A stretch of DNA of 64,000 bases, taken from a bacterium (lineage in GTDB: Bacteria; Planctomycetota; Planctomycetia; Planctomycetales; Planctomycetaceae). The stretch covers positions 186,001-250,000 of the forward strand of contig WGME01000009.1 in the NCBI GenBank assembly GCA_016125225.1, read 5' to 3'. This document shows, in pieces, positions 1 through 8,874 of the stretch. Both the position numbers and the translations under genes were made by a program. Under the pieces are notes generated by a model, which was given only the letters and a program-made list of their open reading frames with translations, made no database searches and was not told the origin of the DNA. Position 1 is the stretch's first letter; the number at the start of each line of letters is the position of its first letter.

Positions 1-129
1 TCGAGCCGATAAATCGAGTCGGCAAGGCAGGTTATCGGCGGTGTGGCGTGTGGCATTGAGACGAGCGTGCGATTCTGTCACACAAGCCCCGGAGATAGCA
101 ATCAAGCTTTCCCCAGCCCGCAAAGTCTC

Positions 130-297
130 TCATTTCTTGGCCGACTTTTTGCTCTTTTTCGCGGCCTTCTTCGACGATTTAGCGGTTTCTTCTTTGGCAA
201 CCGCCGCTTTGGTGGCCTTCTTGCCGCCTTGGAAGATGTTGTCCCAGCCCTTGGAAAACTTGTCGTTCGAGCCGGTATGCACTGTGTAGCCGGTCAT
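130..297 (-). CDS. Small lysine-tailed basic protein (55 aa)
   Basis: A 55-residue protein. The N-terminal half (TGYTVHTGSNDKFSKGW) is polar and aromatic; the C-terminal half is an Ala/Lys tail with repeated KKAAKK and KKSKK units, like the tails of bacterial histone H1-like proteins. The ATG at 297 is chosen because an AAGGAG ribosome-binding site lies about 8 nt upstream on the minus strand; the frame stays open further upstream but that part looks non-coding. A nucleic-acid-binding or charge-neutralising role is inferred from composition only. I recall similar short proteins from planctomycetes but have no named family. It is divergent from the TolB-like gene and shares its 176-nt upstream region. 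Confidence 0.7.
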   Translation of the reverse strand: MTGYTVHTGSNDKFSKGWDNIFQGGKKATKAAVAKEETAKSSKKAAKKSKKSAKK

Positions 298-473
298 GGC
301 GTTGCTCCTTGCGGTATGGGTCAATCGGCGATTTTGACTCGAAGATAATCTTCTCCCGGGGTTGTGCAAACCATGCAGGCAACCATGGATGCGGGTCTCC
401 GCTTTGCTCAGGTGGTCCTGTCTCTGGTAAGTTAGACATTGACCGGTCTGAAAATCGTTCAAGGACACCGAAG

Positions 474-1502
474 ATGCTGACCACCGCCCTGTTGACCCTG
501 ATTCTGACTCAACCCCCGAAAGACGCCGTTACCGATACCGCTGCCGAATCCCAACACATCACCAATCTGCGGCAGGTGACGGCGGGGTTGCCTCGGGCAG
601 GTGAAGGTTACTTCTCACCCGATGGCCAGTGGATCGTTTATCAGGCTTACCCCGTCGGTTATCCGTTCTATCAGATCTATGTGCAGAAGCTCGATGAAAC
701 AACACCCCGTTTGTTGAGCACCGGCCGTGGTCGCACCACCTGTGCCTACTTCTCACCCGACCAGAAGCAGATTCTGTTCGCCTCGGCTCATACCGATCCG
801 CAGATCGATCAGACGGAACTCTCCGCGCGGGAAGAGGCCGCTAAAGGGGGCCGTCGCCGTTACATGTGGGACTTTGATCCGCATATGGATCTCTACGTTA
901 TCGACTTCAACGGTACCGGTATGAAACGGCTGACCGATACGCCGGGTTACGATGCCGAAGGGAGCTATTCGCGCGATGGCAAGCAGATTGTCTTTACCTC
1001 CTCGCGCGATGGCGATGCCGATCTCTACATCATGGATGCTGATGGCAGCAACACGCGGCAGCTGACGAACCAGCCGGGATATGACGGCGGCCCCTTTTTC
1101 TCACCGGATGGTCAATGGGTAATCTTTCGCAGCGATCGCGACAAAGAGCACATGCTGCAACTCTATGCGATCTCGATGGATGGCAAGACTGAAGTGCAGC
1201 TCACCAACAACCTCGATGAGGTCAACTGGTGCCCGTACTTCCATCCGTCGGGGAAATACATCATCTGGTCCCGGGCCGATTACAGTCGCGGACCGACGGG
1301 TGCTCACTTCAACTTATTTCAGATGGATCTGAACTGGGAGAAGGGTACGGTCTCGTCCGGCATGATCACGCAGATCACCCACAGCACCGCAGCCGATGTG
1401 CTGCCGGTCTTCAGTCCCGATGGCACCAAGCTGATGTGGACTTCCACCCGCGGGGCCGATGGCACCAGTCAACTCTGGATTGCCGATTGGAAGGCGGAGT
1501 AA
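474..1502 (+). CDS. TolB-like PD40 beta-propeller protein
   Basis: A 342-residue protein made of repeated WD40-like/PD40 blades (FSPDGQW, FSPDQKQ, YSRDGKQIVFTSSRDGDADLY, FSPDGQWVIF, FHPSGKYIIW, FSPDGTKLMW), as in the C-terminal propeller of TolB. The start at 474 follows an AAGGA site and gives a short hydrophobic leader (LTTALLTLILTQPP), which suggests export to the periplasm. The N-terminal alpha/beta domain of true TolB is missing, so this is a TolB-family propeller and not the Tol-Pal component itself. Its 3' end overlaps the convergent HisA-like gene by 34 nt. Confidence 0.85.
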   Translation: MLTTALLTLILTQPPKDAVTDTAAESQHITNLRQVTAGLPRAGEGYFSPDGQWIVYQAYPVGYPFYQIYVQKLDETTPRLLSTGRGRTTCAYFSPDQKQILFASAHTDPQIDQTELSAREEAAKGGRRRYMWDFDPHMDLYVIDFNGTGMKRLTDTPGYDAEGSYSRDGKQIVFTSSRDGDADLYIMDADGSNTRQLTNQPGYDGGPFFSPDGQWVIFRSDRDKEHMLQLYAISMDGKTEVQLTNNLDEVNWCPYFHPSGKYIIWSRADYSRGPTGAHFNLFQMDLNWEKGTVSSGMITQITHSTAADVLPVFSPDGTKLMWTSTRGADGTSQLWIADWKAE

Positions 1503-2230
1503 CGTTGCCAGTCGTCTGGTGAGATGCGGCAATCGTGCAAGGCCGAGGCGACGAGGACTTGTGAAACCCCGTGTTCCCGCCAGTGAGCCACGTCATCGAG
1601 GCAGCGCACACCGCCACCGGCGATGAGTGACAACTTGGGATGTGATTGTAGCAACTGGCGACACAGGCTGACTGTGCTGCCACCGGTCCCCATACCGACA
1701 TCGTGGAGATCGAGCACAATCATCCGGGTGATGCCCCGGGAAATCGCGATGTCTGCAATAGCGGTGGGATCGCACGGCCATGTCGTGCTCGCCATCGGTT
1801 GACCGTTCCGCAGGTCGAGACTGAAGACCCAGCGGGATGGATCAGTCTGCTGCAAAAGTTCCTGCAGCACTTGCGGGCTGGCTAACGATTCCAGTCCAGC
1901 GACAAGCGTGATCTGCGGTTGTGCCAGCAATGCTTGAGCAGAGACAGCATCCACAATGCCCGCATCGATGACCAGTTCAAACCCTTGTTCGATAAGTTGC
2001 TGATACTGTGTGAGGTTCGGGCGTTGCTGCAGGATGCCATCCAGATCGGCGACATAAAATCGCCGGAAACCGAACTGCTGACGCAACGCTTGCGTGATGT
2101 CCAGCGGATTGGATGTATCACACCAACGGCTGGCAATCGGCTGATACTCCGACCGCTGACCAGCCACCCCGCGCACAACCTGTCCGTCCAGCAGATCAAT
2201 AACAGGCAGAATCCAGGAGTTTGCCGTCAT
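1469..2230 (-). CDS. HisA-like TIM-barrel protein (methanopterin-cluster type)
   Basis: A 253-residue protein related to the HisA/HisF isomerases. It keeps the N-terminal PVIDLLDG strand with its aspartate, a second aspartate in the FSLDLRNGQP strand, and a GGVR phosphate-binding loop near the C-terminus (LIAGGGVRCLDD). It differs enough from classical HisA to fit the HisA-like group (COG1411 type) found with tetrahydromethanopterin C1 genes in planctomycetes, methylotrophs and methanogens; that assignment is from memory of the family. No his genes or other C1 genes flank it. The start lies 1 nt after the stop of the SPFH gene (TGATATG), so the two are probably translationally coupled. Classical hisA is the alternative. 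Confidence 0.75.
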   Translation of the reverse strand: MTANSWILPVIDLLDGQVVRGVAGQRSEYQPIASRWCDTSNPLDITQALRQQFGFRRFYVADLDGILQQRPNLTQYQQLIEQGFELVIDAGIVDAVSAQALLAQPQITLVAGLESLASPQVLQELLQQTDPSRWVFSLDLRNGQPMASTTWPCDPTAIADIAISRGITRMIVLDLHDVGMGTGGSTVSLCRQLLQSHPKLSLIAGGGVRCLDDVAHWREHGVSQVLVASALHDCRISPDDWQRYSAFQSAIQS

Positions 2231-2231
2231 A

Positions 2232-3347
2232 TCAGGCGGGTGGAGGCGGAGGTGGTGGGACCACGGGTGCCGCGAACGCGGCTTGCCATTCCGGAACCTG
2301 ATTAGCCGCGGTCCAGCCCGACAGATGTGGTGCCCACAACAAGGTCTGCGGGGTCACTTCGCCGGTGGCGATGCCCTGTCGAATCTGGTCCGGACCAAAC
2401 GGCCCGCGCGATTGCCCATTCATGGCAACATGCCAGACGCCCGCTGGTGGGGGCGGGGGTGCTGAGGCCGCCGTCGGCGCGGCACCACCCATAATCCCTG
2501 GCATGTTCATCATCCGGCCAGCCATCGCGAGTCCCATCCCCAGTCCGAGGCCATCGCCGCCACCGCCGGGGTTCTTCGCCGCTTCGGCCATCGCAGTGCC
2601 GAACTGGTATTGCTGGTATTTCTGCATATCGCCGACGACGCCCATGCTGGTGCGGGTATCGAGGGCCTTTTCGACGGCTTCTGGGAACGAAATGTTGACG
2701 ATGAACAACTGAGGAACTTCCAGGCCGTATTCATCATCAATTTTCGAGCAGACATACTTCCGTAGATCTTCTGAGAACTCGCGGTAATGGGCGGCGAGAT
2801 CGAGTGCGGCGATCTGCTTTTCGCCGATCAGATCGGCAAAGGCTTCGTTAATGATGGACCGCAGCAACTCGCTGACTTCATCGGCTTCCACCACGCCATC
2901 GGTGCCCACGAGCTCGGTCAGTAGGGCCTTGGCATCCGTGGCCTTGAGGGCATAAGTCCCGAAGGCCCGCAGGCGGATCGGGCCGAACTCGGGGTCGCGG
3001 AGCATGATGGGGTTCGGCGTGCCCCATTTCAAATCGGTGATTTGCCGCGTGCTGATGAAATAAACTTCGGAACGGAAGGGGCTGTTGAAGCCGTATTTCC
3101 AACCGGCGAGCGTACTCAGCAACGGCAGGTTTTCGGTGTTCAGAGTGTGCGTGCCGGGTTCAAAAATGTCGGCGACCTGTCCGCGATGGACAAAGGCCGC
3201 GATTTGTCCCGGCCGAACAATGAGCTGCGCCCCCTGCTTGATCTCGTTCTGATAGCGTGGAAACCGCCAGACCAGCGTATTGCGGGTGTCATCGAGCCAT
3301 TCAATGATGTCGATGAATTCATGACGCAGCTTGTCGAACAGACCCAT
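2232..3347 (-). CDS. SPFH/Band-7 protein with C-terminal GYF_2 domain
   Basis: A 371-residue protein. Residues about 1-260 match the SPFH 'virion core/YdjI-like' group (start MGLFDKLRHEFIDIIEWLDD, then IVRPGQIAAFVHRGQVADIFEPGTHTL). A glycine/methionine-rich hinge (about 265-295) leads to a GYF_2-type domain with the pattern WHVAMNGQSRGPFGPDQI...LLWAPHLSGW, and a polyproline tail. Members of this group scaffold membrane-associated complexes, and GYF_2 domains mediate protein contacts. There is no obvious transmembrane helix. A GGAG site precedes the ATG. It is the first gene of a two-gene unit with the HisA-like gene. Confidence 0.85.
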   Translation of the reverse strand: MGLFDKLRHEFIDIIEWLDDTRNTLVWRFPRYQNEIKQGAQLIVRPGQIAAFVHRGQVADIFEPGTHTLNTENLPLLSTLAGWKYGFNSPFRSEVYFISTRQITDLKWGTPNPIMLRDPEFGPIRLRAFGTYALKATDAKALLTELVGTDGVVEADEVSELLRSIINEAFADLIGEKQIAALDLAAHYREFSEDLRKYVCSKIDDEYGLEVPQLFIVNISFPEAVEKALDTRTSMGVVGDMQKYQQYQFGTAMAEAAKNPGGGGDGLGLGMGLAMAGRMMNMPGIMGGAAPTAASAPPPPPAGVWHVAMNGQSRGPFGPDQIRQGIATGEVTPQTLLWAPHLSGWTAANQVPEWQAAFAAPVVPPPPPPPA

Positions 3348-3473
3348 GATTGGTGACTCCGCGAAACGCAGCGAACAGAACGGTTAGCATTGATTGTAAC
3401 GGCGGCTTCGGTCAACTGACAATAGGCGCACCGCACATCTGCCGAATACGTTCGCAAAGCCGCGTCAGATCAC

Positions 3474-3506
3474 AAAAAAAGCCACGGCAGCTTCGCCGTG
3501 GCTTCG
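3474..3506 (-). terminator. Rho-independent terminator after the PhcB-like gene
   Basis: On the minus strand an 8-bp perfect GC stem (GCCACGGC/GCCGTGGC) with a 6-nt loop, extended by two A-T pairs, is followed directly by seven T residues. It lies just past the stop of the gene that ends at 3529 and before the SPFH gene, so it should end that transcript. Confidence 0.85.
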
Positions 3507-3528
3507 AGTTCAAGTCCGGGTAGTTCAG

Positions 3529-4587
3529 TTATTCGGCAATCGCTTCAGAACCTTCCGTAACGTCCGCCGGTTCCGTCGCCGTCGAGACGACATCCACAGG
3601 CTGTTTGCGGCAGATGAAGTTGATGATCGAACCGGTCTCATCGCGTGTCATGGTCACATCCAGCATGTTGTAACCCGCATCGACCAGCAGATCTCGACAC
3701 TCTTCTTCCGTCCGCTGATAGAAGTACCAGTCCACCAGCCATTGATACTTGGTGGCGTTGTAATAGCGGCAATCCTTGAAGGCGAGATAAATCACACCAC
3801 CCTCTGCCAGACTGTTGCGAATGCCAGTGAGCATTTTGACAAGCAGACGCGTGGGAATGTAATCGAAAAGACCGACGCTGTAGATCACATCCCGGCGGCC
3901 GAACGCTTCGATATTCAGTCGGGCATTGCCCATTTTGAGGGCGTTGTGCTTCACTCCAGTGAGCTGAATCTGAGGAGGAAGCTGAGGAACAATCGCCTCT
4001 TGAATCGAATCGAGAGCTGCTTCGTCCTGATCGACACAGGCCACCTGCATCAAGGTATCAGCCGGCAAATCGAACGGGCCTGTGTATTCCCGACCGGGGC
4101 CGGAAGCGATGTCGAGCACGGTCATCTGACGACGTTGCAGTAACTCATCGACGAGGAACTCTCGTGCCATGAGCAAGCGGTTCTTCACGGCTTTACCGAG
4201 TTCGGTTTGCAGGAAGTACCGATCGAGATAGCCCCCAATCCCGAGCGATTTTGTGCGAGTTTCGTAGATGGCCGTCAGCATCAGGTAGTCGCCCGCATAC
4301 CCCCGGGGCTTCGAGAGTGCGTGCCGCATATACCAGCTCAAAGAGAACCATGGCGCAATGATCACACGGAATTGTTGCTGGGTTTTCCGGAGCAGCGGGG
4401 TATCGTTGGCCAAGCTCTTGCCTAGCTCTTCGCAAGCAAGCTCGCAGCGATCGATGGCCGCAATAACTTCACTCAAAATCGCCGCATCATTCGGTTCGGC
4501 ATTCGGATCAATCTGCGATTCGAGACGAGTTAAGGTATCTGTCAGTTCGCGGACAGATGTTGCAAAGAAGGAATCGATCTCAGACAT
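3529..4587 (-). CDS. PhcB-like class I SAM-dependent methyltransferase
   Basis: A 352-residue protein. A helical N-terminal region (1-105) carries the motif SKPRGYAGDYLML, followed by a Rossmann methyltransferase core: motif I LDIASGPGREY near residue 160, an acidic strand end VACVDQD, and an FDYIP segment. The PRGYAGD motif next to such a core is typical of proteins annotated as 3-hydroxypalmitic acid methyl ester biosynthesis (PhcB of Ralstonia), which make a fatty-acid methyl ester autoinducer. The cytoplasmic substrate here is unknown. An AGGAG site 7 nt before the ATG supports the start. The C-terminal 25 residues are a Val/Thr/Glu tail. It stands alone, with no sensor kinase or regulator beside it. 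Confidence 0.7.
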   Translation of the reverse strand: MSEIDSFFATSVRELTDTLTRLESQIDPNAEPNDAAILSEVIAAIDRCELACEELGKSLANDTPLLRKTQQQFRVIIAPWFSLSWYMRHALSKPRGYAGDYLMLTAIYETRTKSLGIGGYLDRYFLQTELGKAVKNRLLMAREFLVDELLQRRQMTVLDIASGPGREYTGPFDLPADTLMQVACVDQDEAALDSIQEAIVPQLPPQIQLTGVKHNALKMGNARLNIEAFGRRDVIYSVGLFDYIPTRLLVKMLTGIRNSLAEGGVIYLAFKDCRYYNATKYQWLVDWYFYQRTEEECRDLLVDAGYNMLDVTMTRDETGSIINFICRKQPVDVVSTATEPADVTEGSEAIAE

Positions 4588-5224
4588 GATGGGCTCCTCG
4601 AACGAGGCAACGGGTAAGAGCGACTAGAATGGCAGTCTTGATCAGGAAGGAATTAGGTATTCCCACCTAGACATCCATCTTGGTATCAGGTTTTACCCGT
4701 ACGCCAGAGCGGTGCCGGAAAAATCCGCAGAGATTGCAGAGATTTCTCTGATATCCCAGGAAAAGTCGCGCAAATATCAGTGGTTATACTGAATGTATCG
4801 AGGCGATCATGCGGGATATGCCCCAGGAACGAGTTGTAAAACTCACGAAAGATGCAAGAAAACCCTTGCGCGTCTTCTCGAGTGAGGTTTCACAATGCCA
4901 AGGCACGCATCTCAAATCGACCCAATCAGTGCCCGCTCTAGGCACAGACGGGACAAGTTTGCAGGGAAAGGTGGCCTCATTGCGGAGAGGCTGAATGAGG
5001 AACACTGCTTAGAATTGGCCATCAGGATGGCGGGAACCAAAGAGGAGTAACGTCCACTGGCACAGCGGCATGATCAGCTTCCAGTACGAGATCGGGCTGC
5101 TCTTGATGGAATAAGAGAACCCAATTCGTAATTCAACTCGAAGGGAACGCCCTCGAATGGGTAGAAGTCGTAAGAACTTCTGTGCTTAACCAACTGCACG
5201 TCTTAAACGACATGCAGGCTTCAG
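4588..5224. other. 637-nt intergenic region without a supported gene
   Basis: Two short open frames of 61 and 73 codons exist here but have no ribosome-binding site or recognisable motif and overlap each other on opposite strands. I see one modest dyad, CCTCATT (4975-4981) with AATGAGG (4994-5000), and a 6-bp dyad at 5163-5181. The region must hold the promoter of the PhcB-like gene and the 3' end of the nuoD transcript. Confidence 0.5.
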
Positions 5225-6457
5225 CTATCGGTCAATTTCACCCATCACGATGTCCAGCGAGCCGACGATTGCTGGGATGTCGGCGATCAGGACGCCTTCG
5301 CAGAGAGGGCCACAGACCGAGAGGTTGCAGAAGCAGGAGCTCTTCGCCCGGGCGCGGACCGGTTCCGCATCTCCATCTCCCACGACGTAGAAGCCCATCT
5401 GCCCGCGTGGACATTCGGTTTCCAGATAGACTTCATCTTTCGGAAGTTTCTGGTTCATCTTAAAAGGCAGACGGTATTCCCCTTGCGCGGTGGGGTACTT
5501 ATCCATCGCCTGTCGAACCAGCTTGATTGACTCCACCACTTCCATCATGCGGACATAGAAGCGGCACCAGTTGTCACCAAGCACCGCTTCCGGGGGGGCG
5601 GCATCAAAAGGGGCGACTGGAATCTTATAGTCGTAGCCCTGGTACATGCGCGTGTAGATGGCTTCACCATCACGGCGGAGGTCGTGATCGACGCCGCTGC
5701 CTCGCAGAACCGGTCCGGTGCAACCATAGCTCGTGGCCATTTCCCGTGGCAGAATCCCCAAGCCCGCTGTCCGATTGATAAAGATCGCATTGCGGGTGAG
5801 CAGGGTGTGGTATTCCTTGATTCGCGGGGTCATGTGATCAAGGAACATCCGGCAAGCATCCATCCACGACAGCGTGAGTGTCGGCTTGCGATCGGTCAGT
5901 TGGGCGAGGCCGGGCGGGATGGTGATTTTGTCTGGCAGGTCATGTGTGGCACCACCGGGGGTGATGTAGCTGTATGTCAGGCGGGCCCCGCAGACTTCCT
6001 CGAACAAATCGAGAATGATTTCACGTTCGCGGAAGGCGTACAGGAACGGGCTGAAACTGCCCAGGTCGAGACCATACGCCCCCATGCCGACGAGGTGGCT
6101 GGCGATGCGGCCGAGCTCGGCGATGATCACCCGCAAGACCATCGCTTTATCGGGGACTTCCATCCCGATCAGTTTCTCAATGGTCAGGGCATAGCCCAGG
6201 TTCATGTTCATCGCCGCAAGGTAGTCCATGCGGTCGGTGTAAGGGATCCATTGCGGGGGCGAGAGATGTTCGCCGATTTTCTCCGCGCAGCGATGGAGAT
6301 AACCGATGTGCGGCGTGACCTCGTGCACGATTTCGCCGTCGGTCCGTAACAGCAGCCGGAGCACACCGTGCGTGCTGGGGTGTTGAGGTCCCATGTTGAC
6401 GAGCATCTCGTCGGTACGGACGTCAAACTCGATAATCCGGGGATCTTCAACTTGCAT
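5225..6457 (-). CDS. nuoD: NADH-quinone oxidoreductase subunit D
   Basis: A 410-residue protein, normal for NuoD, the 49-kDa subunit that helps form the quinone site in the peripheral arm of complex I. It shows the diagnostic NMGPQHPSTHGVLR near the N-terminus, the HIGYLHR strand, RIASHL, and the C-terminal LDIVMGEIDR. The stretch before the C-terminus (RAKSSCFCNLSVCGPLCEG) is unusually rich in cysteine compared with the usual RPPSF.NL form. The start MQVEDPRIIEF at 6457 is chosen because homology begins there; no strong ribosome-binding site is visible. It is the last gene of the nuo unit and lies 49 nt after nuoC. Confidence 0.95.
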   Translation of the reverse strand: MQVEDPRIIEFDVRTDEMLVNMGPQHPSTHGVLRLLLRTDGEIVHEVTPHIGYLHRCAEKIGEHLSPPQWIPYTDRMDYLAAMNMNLGYALTIEKLIGMEVPDKAMVLRVIIAELGRIASHLVGMGAYGLDLGSFSPFLYAFREREIILDLFEEVCGARLTYSYITPGGATHDLPDKITIPPGLAQLTDRKPTLTLSWMDACRMFLDHMTPRIKEYHTLLTRNAIFINRTAGLGILPREMATSYGCTGPVLRGSGVDHDLRRDGEAIYTRMYQGYDYKIPVAPFDAAPPEAVLGDNWCRFYVRMMEVVESIKLVRQAMDKYPTAQGEYRLPFKMNQKLPKDEVYLETECPRGQMGFYVVGDGDAEPVRARAKSSCFCNLSVCGPLCEGVLIADIPAIVGSLDIVMGEIDR

Positions 6458-6506
6458 GATCGATCGATTCAGTAGAGGGTGCTCGGTGAAACGAGGCCTA
6501 TTCGAT

Positions 6507-7034
6507 TTACCGTCCGCGGACGCCGTGGTATTCCAGCGGGAACTCATAATCTTTGCGGAGAGCATGCCCCACCCAGTCTTCCGGGCAGAGGATGCGTTTC
6601 AAATTTGGGTGGCAGGTGAATTCGATGCCCACCAGATCGTAGGCTTCCCGTTCATGCCAGTCGGCGACCGACCAGACATCGGCAACGGAGGGAACGCAGG
6701 GGATTTTGCCAACCTGATCGTTCTGCCAACGGGGGAGTTTGACCTTGAGCTTGCCCCAGTGCTTGTGAGTGTAGCTGTAGAGGTGATAAACCACTTCCAC
6801 ATGGGGGTCGACCGGGTCTTTTTTCTTGGCGTCGGTTTCCAGGCAATCGACACCACACAGGTCGTTGATGGTATCGAATTCGGTGCGTGGATCATCACGC
6901 AGAAAGACACAGACTTCGTGAATCGATGCCGGGGCAACTTCAATCCAAGGATCTTTGGTTTCGCTCTGGAAACCCAGAATGACGGTGCTGCCAAACTGGT
7001 CGACCAGTGTCTGATGCAGTTCTGCGGGGGTCAT
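6507..7034 (-). CDS. nuoC: NADH-quinone oxidoreductase subunit C
   Basis: A 175-residue NuoC (30-kDa subunit) of the peripheral arm of complex I. The signature of the family is intact: [17 protein letters not shown], then [22 protein letters not shown]. The start [10 protein letters not shown] at 7034 places the whole domain in frame. It is a separate gene and is not fused to nuoD. The gap to nuoA is 53 nt and no nuoB lies between them, although nuoB normally occupies that place. Confidence 0.95.
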   Translation of the reverse strand: MTPAELHQTLVDQFGSTVILGFQSETKDPWIEVAPASIHEVCVFLRDDPRTEFDTINDLCGVDCLETDAKKKDPVDPHVEVVYHLYSYTHKHWGKLKVKLPRWQNDQVGKIPCVPSVADVWSVADWHEREAYDLVGIEFTCHPNLKRILCPEDWVGHALRKDYEFPLEYHGVRGR

Positions 7035-7087
7035 GCCTGCGTGATCCGTAAATGTGGGGCCGGAAGGGGAGCACCGAGACAGAACAA

Positions 7088-7639
7088 CTAACTGGCGATG
7101 GTGGCCGGCGATGGTGTCGTATCGGGCAGCCGCGGGGTCGGGCGACCCATTTTGGATTTCTTTGTATAGGCCCGCACCCATTCGAGGTCGCCACGCTTCC
7201 AGACGTAGGCGAAGCCAACGAGCAGAATCGCGAAGAAGAACAGCACGTCGAAGAACGATGTCCAGCCGAGACGGAGCGCCTCTTCGGATGAGACGATCAT
7301 GTCGGGACGGCTCAGAAAGCGCTCACTCAAGGCGGTGCGTTCGACATCGGTCAGCCGTGTGTCTGCCAGTTGTGTCGCGCCGCCATAGGCGAGCACCCAC
7401 GGGAAGAAGAAAACCACTTCGACATCGAAGATGATGAAGAGCAAAGCAACGACGTAGAACCGCAGGTCGAACTGCACATAGCTGGAACCGATCGTCGGTT
7501 CCCCGCACTCGTAAATCGAGTCCTTCTCTGCTGAAGGCTTGCCGGTCGGGCGGACGAGTTGGCCGAGAATCAGCGGTGCCATCAATCCCAGAACGGAAAC
7601 CACGCTGAAAATCAGAAAGTGAACAACAACGTCTGTCAT
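7088..7639 (-). CDS. nuoA: NADH-quinone oxidoreductase subunit A
   Basis: A membrane subunit of complex I. Three hydrophobic helices are visible: [41 protein letters not shown] and [19 protein letters not shown]. The signature YECGEP and the loop [21 protein letters not shown], with its acidic residues, are conserved. At 183 residues it is longer than the usual 120-140 because of an insert of about 35 residues between helices 2 and 3 and a Lys/Pro/Thr-rich tail. The ATG at 7639 is preferred over an upstream TTG because it begins directly before helix 1. Confidence 0.93.
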   Translation of the reverse strand: MTDVVVHFLIFSVVSVLGLMAPLILGQLVRPTGKPSAEKDSIYECGEPTIGSSYVQFDLRFYVVALLFIIFDVEVVFFFPWVLAYGGATQLADTRLTDVERTALSERFLSRPDMIVSSEEALRLGWTSFFDVLFFFAILLVGFAYVWKRGDLEWVRAYTKKSKMGRPTPRLPDTTPSPATIAS

Positions 7640-7691
7640 TTCAGGTACGGCCTTCGGACAGCGAGGGAACAATCCAGGATGGGGCTGCGGC

Positions 7692-8141
7692 TTACACGGC
7701 GTGATCGGCCGGACGATTGGGAATCGGCTGGCGGACCTGACTGCCAGCTTCGGTAGTATGCCAGAACTCGACTTCCGGTTCGCCTAACGACCAGCTCAAA
7801 AACGCGTTTTTCCCATCCATGAGAGTCGGAAAGTCGACCATTCCTACCGACGGGTCTTTGAGCGCGATGCCGATTTCGGCCAGTTCATCGACAAACGATT
7901 GCAACCGGTCTTCGTCGAGATGGAGATCCTGCTGAATCTGATCAACTTCTTCCCGATACAGATCCGGCTGAGTGTCGTGCTGATGTCCGCGGCGTTTGCG
8001 GAGGGCATCCAGGCGCTCTTTGCGTTCCTTGACATCGCGATGCAAGGTCACGATGTCGCTCACAATCGCCCGGACCAGCGGCAGCGTGCGGTTCGCGGTG
8101 GCGACCGTGAAAGGCTTCACTGGCTGCGGGGTCGCCGTCAT
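7692..8141 (-). CDS. DUF2203 family protein
   Basis: A 149-residue cytoplasmic protein that fits DUF2203: FTVATANRTLPLVRAIVSDIV at the N-terminus, a charged helical middle, and the conserved end ELAEIGIALKD...GMVDFPTLMDGK...LSWSLGEPEVEFWH. The family has no known biochemical role. It sits inside the complex I operon between nuoI and nuoA with short gaps on both sides (30 and 52 nt), which suggests co-transcription and possibly a link to complex I assembly; that link is inference from position. The ATG at 8141 is preferred over a TTG eight codons upstream. Confidence 0.85.
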   Translation of the reverse strand: MTATPQPVKPFTVATANRTLPLVRAIVSDIVTLHRDVKERKERLDALRKRRGHQHDTQPDLYREEVDQIQQDLHLDEDRLQSFVDELAEIGIALKDPSVGMVDFPTLMDGKNAFLSWSLGEPEVEFWHTTEAGSQVRQPIPNRPADHAV

Positions 8142-8171
8142 AACACTCGATTCCTGGAGATCCAACGGAAA

Positions 8172-8729
8172 TTAGTGGTCTTCGCCCGATTCGACAAACT
8201 GGAAGGGGCTCGGCTCCCCTTTCACCCAGACCGGCTGGTACAGCACCTTCGATTCCGCCACCACCGTGGGGTTCAGCGTGGCTTGCCCCCAGGCCACCGG
8301 CAGAGGCAATTTGGCATAATCGACGATGCACCCATCGCGACTATAACAGCTCAGGTCGTAATTCGATCCCATGAAGATGCAGTCGACGGGGCAAGGTTCG
8401 ACGCACAATGCACAAAACATACACTTGGTATAGTCGATGGTGAAGCCATCGACCCGAAACCCTTTACCAACCGGGCTTTTCTGCTTGTCGATGTAAATGC
8501 AGTCGACCGGGCAAGCCGCCGCGCATTTTTCGCAACCGATACAAGTCGTCAGGTCGAAGCGGTGAAAGCCGCGAAAGCGGGCCTTCACCGGCACGGGGAC
8601 TTCCGGATACTCATACGTTTCGGTGAAGGTGTTCCGGCGATACGTCCACAGCATGGTGCGGAGCGTCACCCACATTCCCGTGATCAGCGTCGAAACGGCG
8701 ACCCAGACGTTGCGAAACCATTCAATCAT
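8172..8729 (-). CDS. nuoI: NADH-quinone oxidoreductase subunit I
   Basis: A 185-residue NuoI, which carries two [4Fe-4S] clusters that pass electrons toward the quinone site of complex I. Both binding motifs are complete: C63-x2-C66-x2-C69-x3-C73 and C103-x2-C106-x2-C109-x3-C113, each followed by PVDC. The N-terminal helix ([20 protein letters not shown]) is the amphipathic membrane-contact segment of the family. The start at 8729 is MIEWFRNVW. It is the first gene of the unit; in most bacteria nuoI lies in the middle of the operon, so the order here is rearranged. Confidence 0.93.
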   Translation of the reverse strand: MIEWFRNVWVAVSTLITGMWVTLRTMLWTYRRNTFTETYEYPEVPVPVKARFRGFHRFDLTTCIGCEKCAAACPVDCIYIDKQKSPVGKGFRVDGFTIDYTKCMFCALCVEPCPVDCIFMGSNYDLSCYSRDGCIVDYAKLPLPVAWGQATLNPTVVAESKVLYQPVWVKGEPSPFQFVESGEDH

Positions 8730-8810
8730 TGGCGTGCTTTCGATCCCACGCTGCGCTAAGCAGGCGTCGGTCCAGTAGTTCACACTCCACGCGATTCAAC
8801 TCACTCGTGA

Positions 8811-8838
8811 ATTATAGGTAGCCAACCCAGAGACGCAA
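8811..8838 (-). promoter_or_regulatory. Candidate sigma-70 promoter of the nuoI-led operon
   Basis: On the minus strand a perfect TATAAT (8816-8811) is preceded after 16 nt by TTGCGT (8838-8833). It would start transcription near 8804, about 75 nt before the nuoI ATG. The -35 box is weak (3 of 6 match). Confidence 0.4.
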
Positions 8839-8874
8839 GCGAAGCGGAATCTCGCTGGCGACTGGCTTCCCCCC

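Noticed and set aside
4784-5005. Overlapping 73- and 61-codon frames in the 4.6-5.2 kb gap
   Set aside because: No ribosome-binding site, no motif, and opposite strands at the same place.
8821-8870. A possible degenerate repeat (AGCCA ... TGGCT) after the five-haem gene region
   Set aside because: The arms are five bases and the inside is not symmetric; the sequence is better explained by the nuo promoter region.
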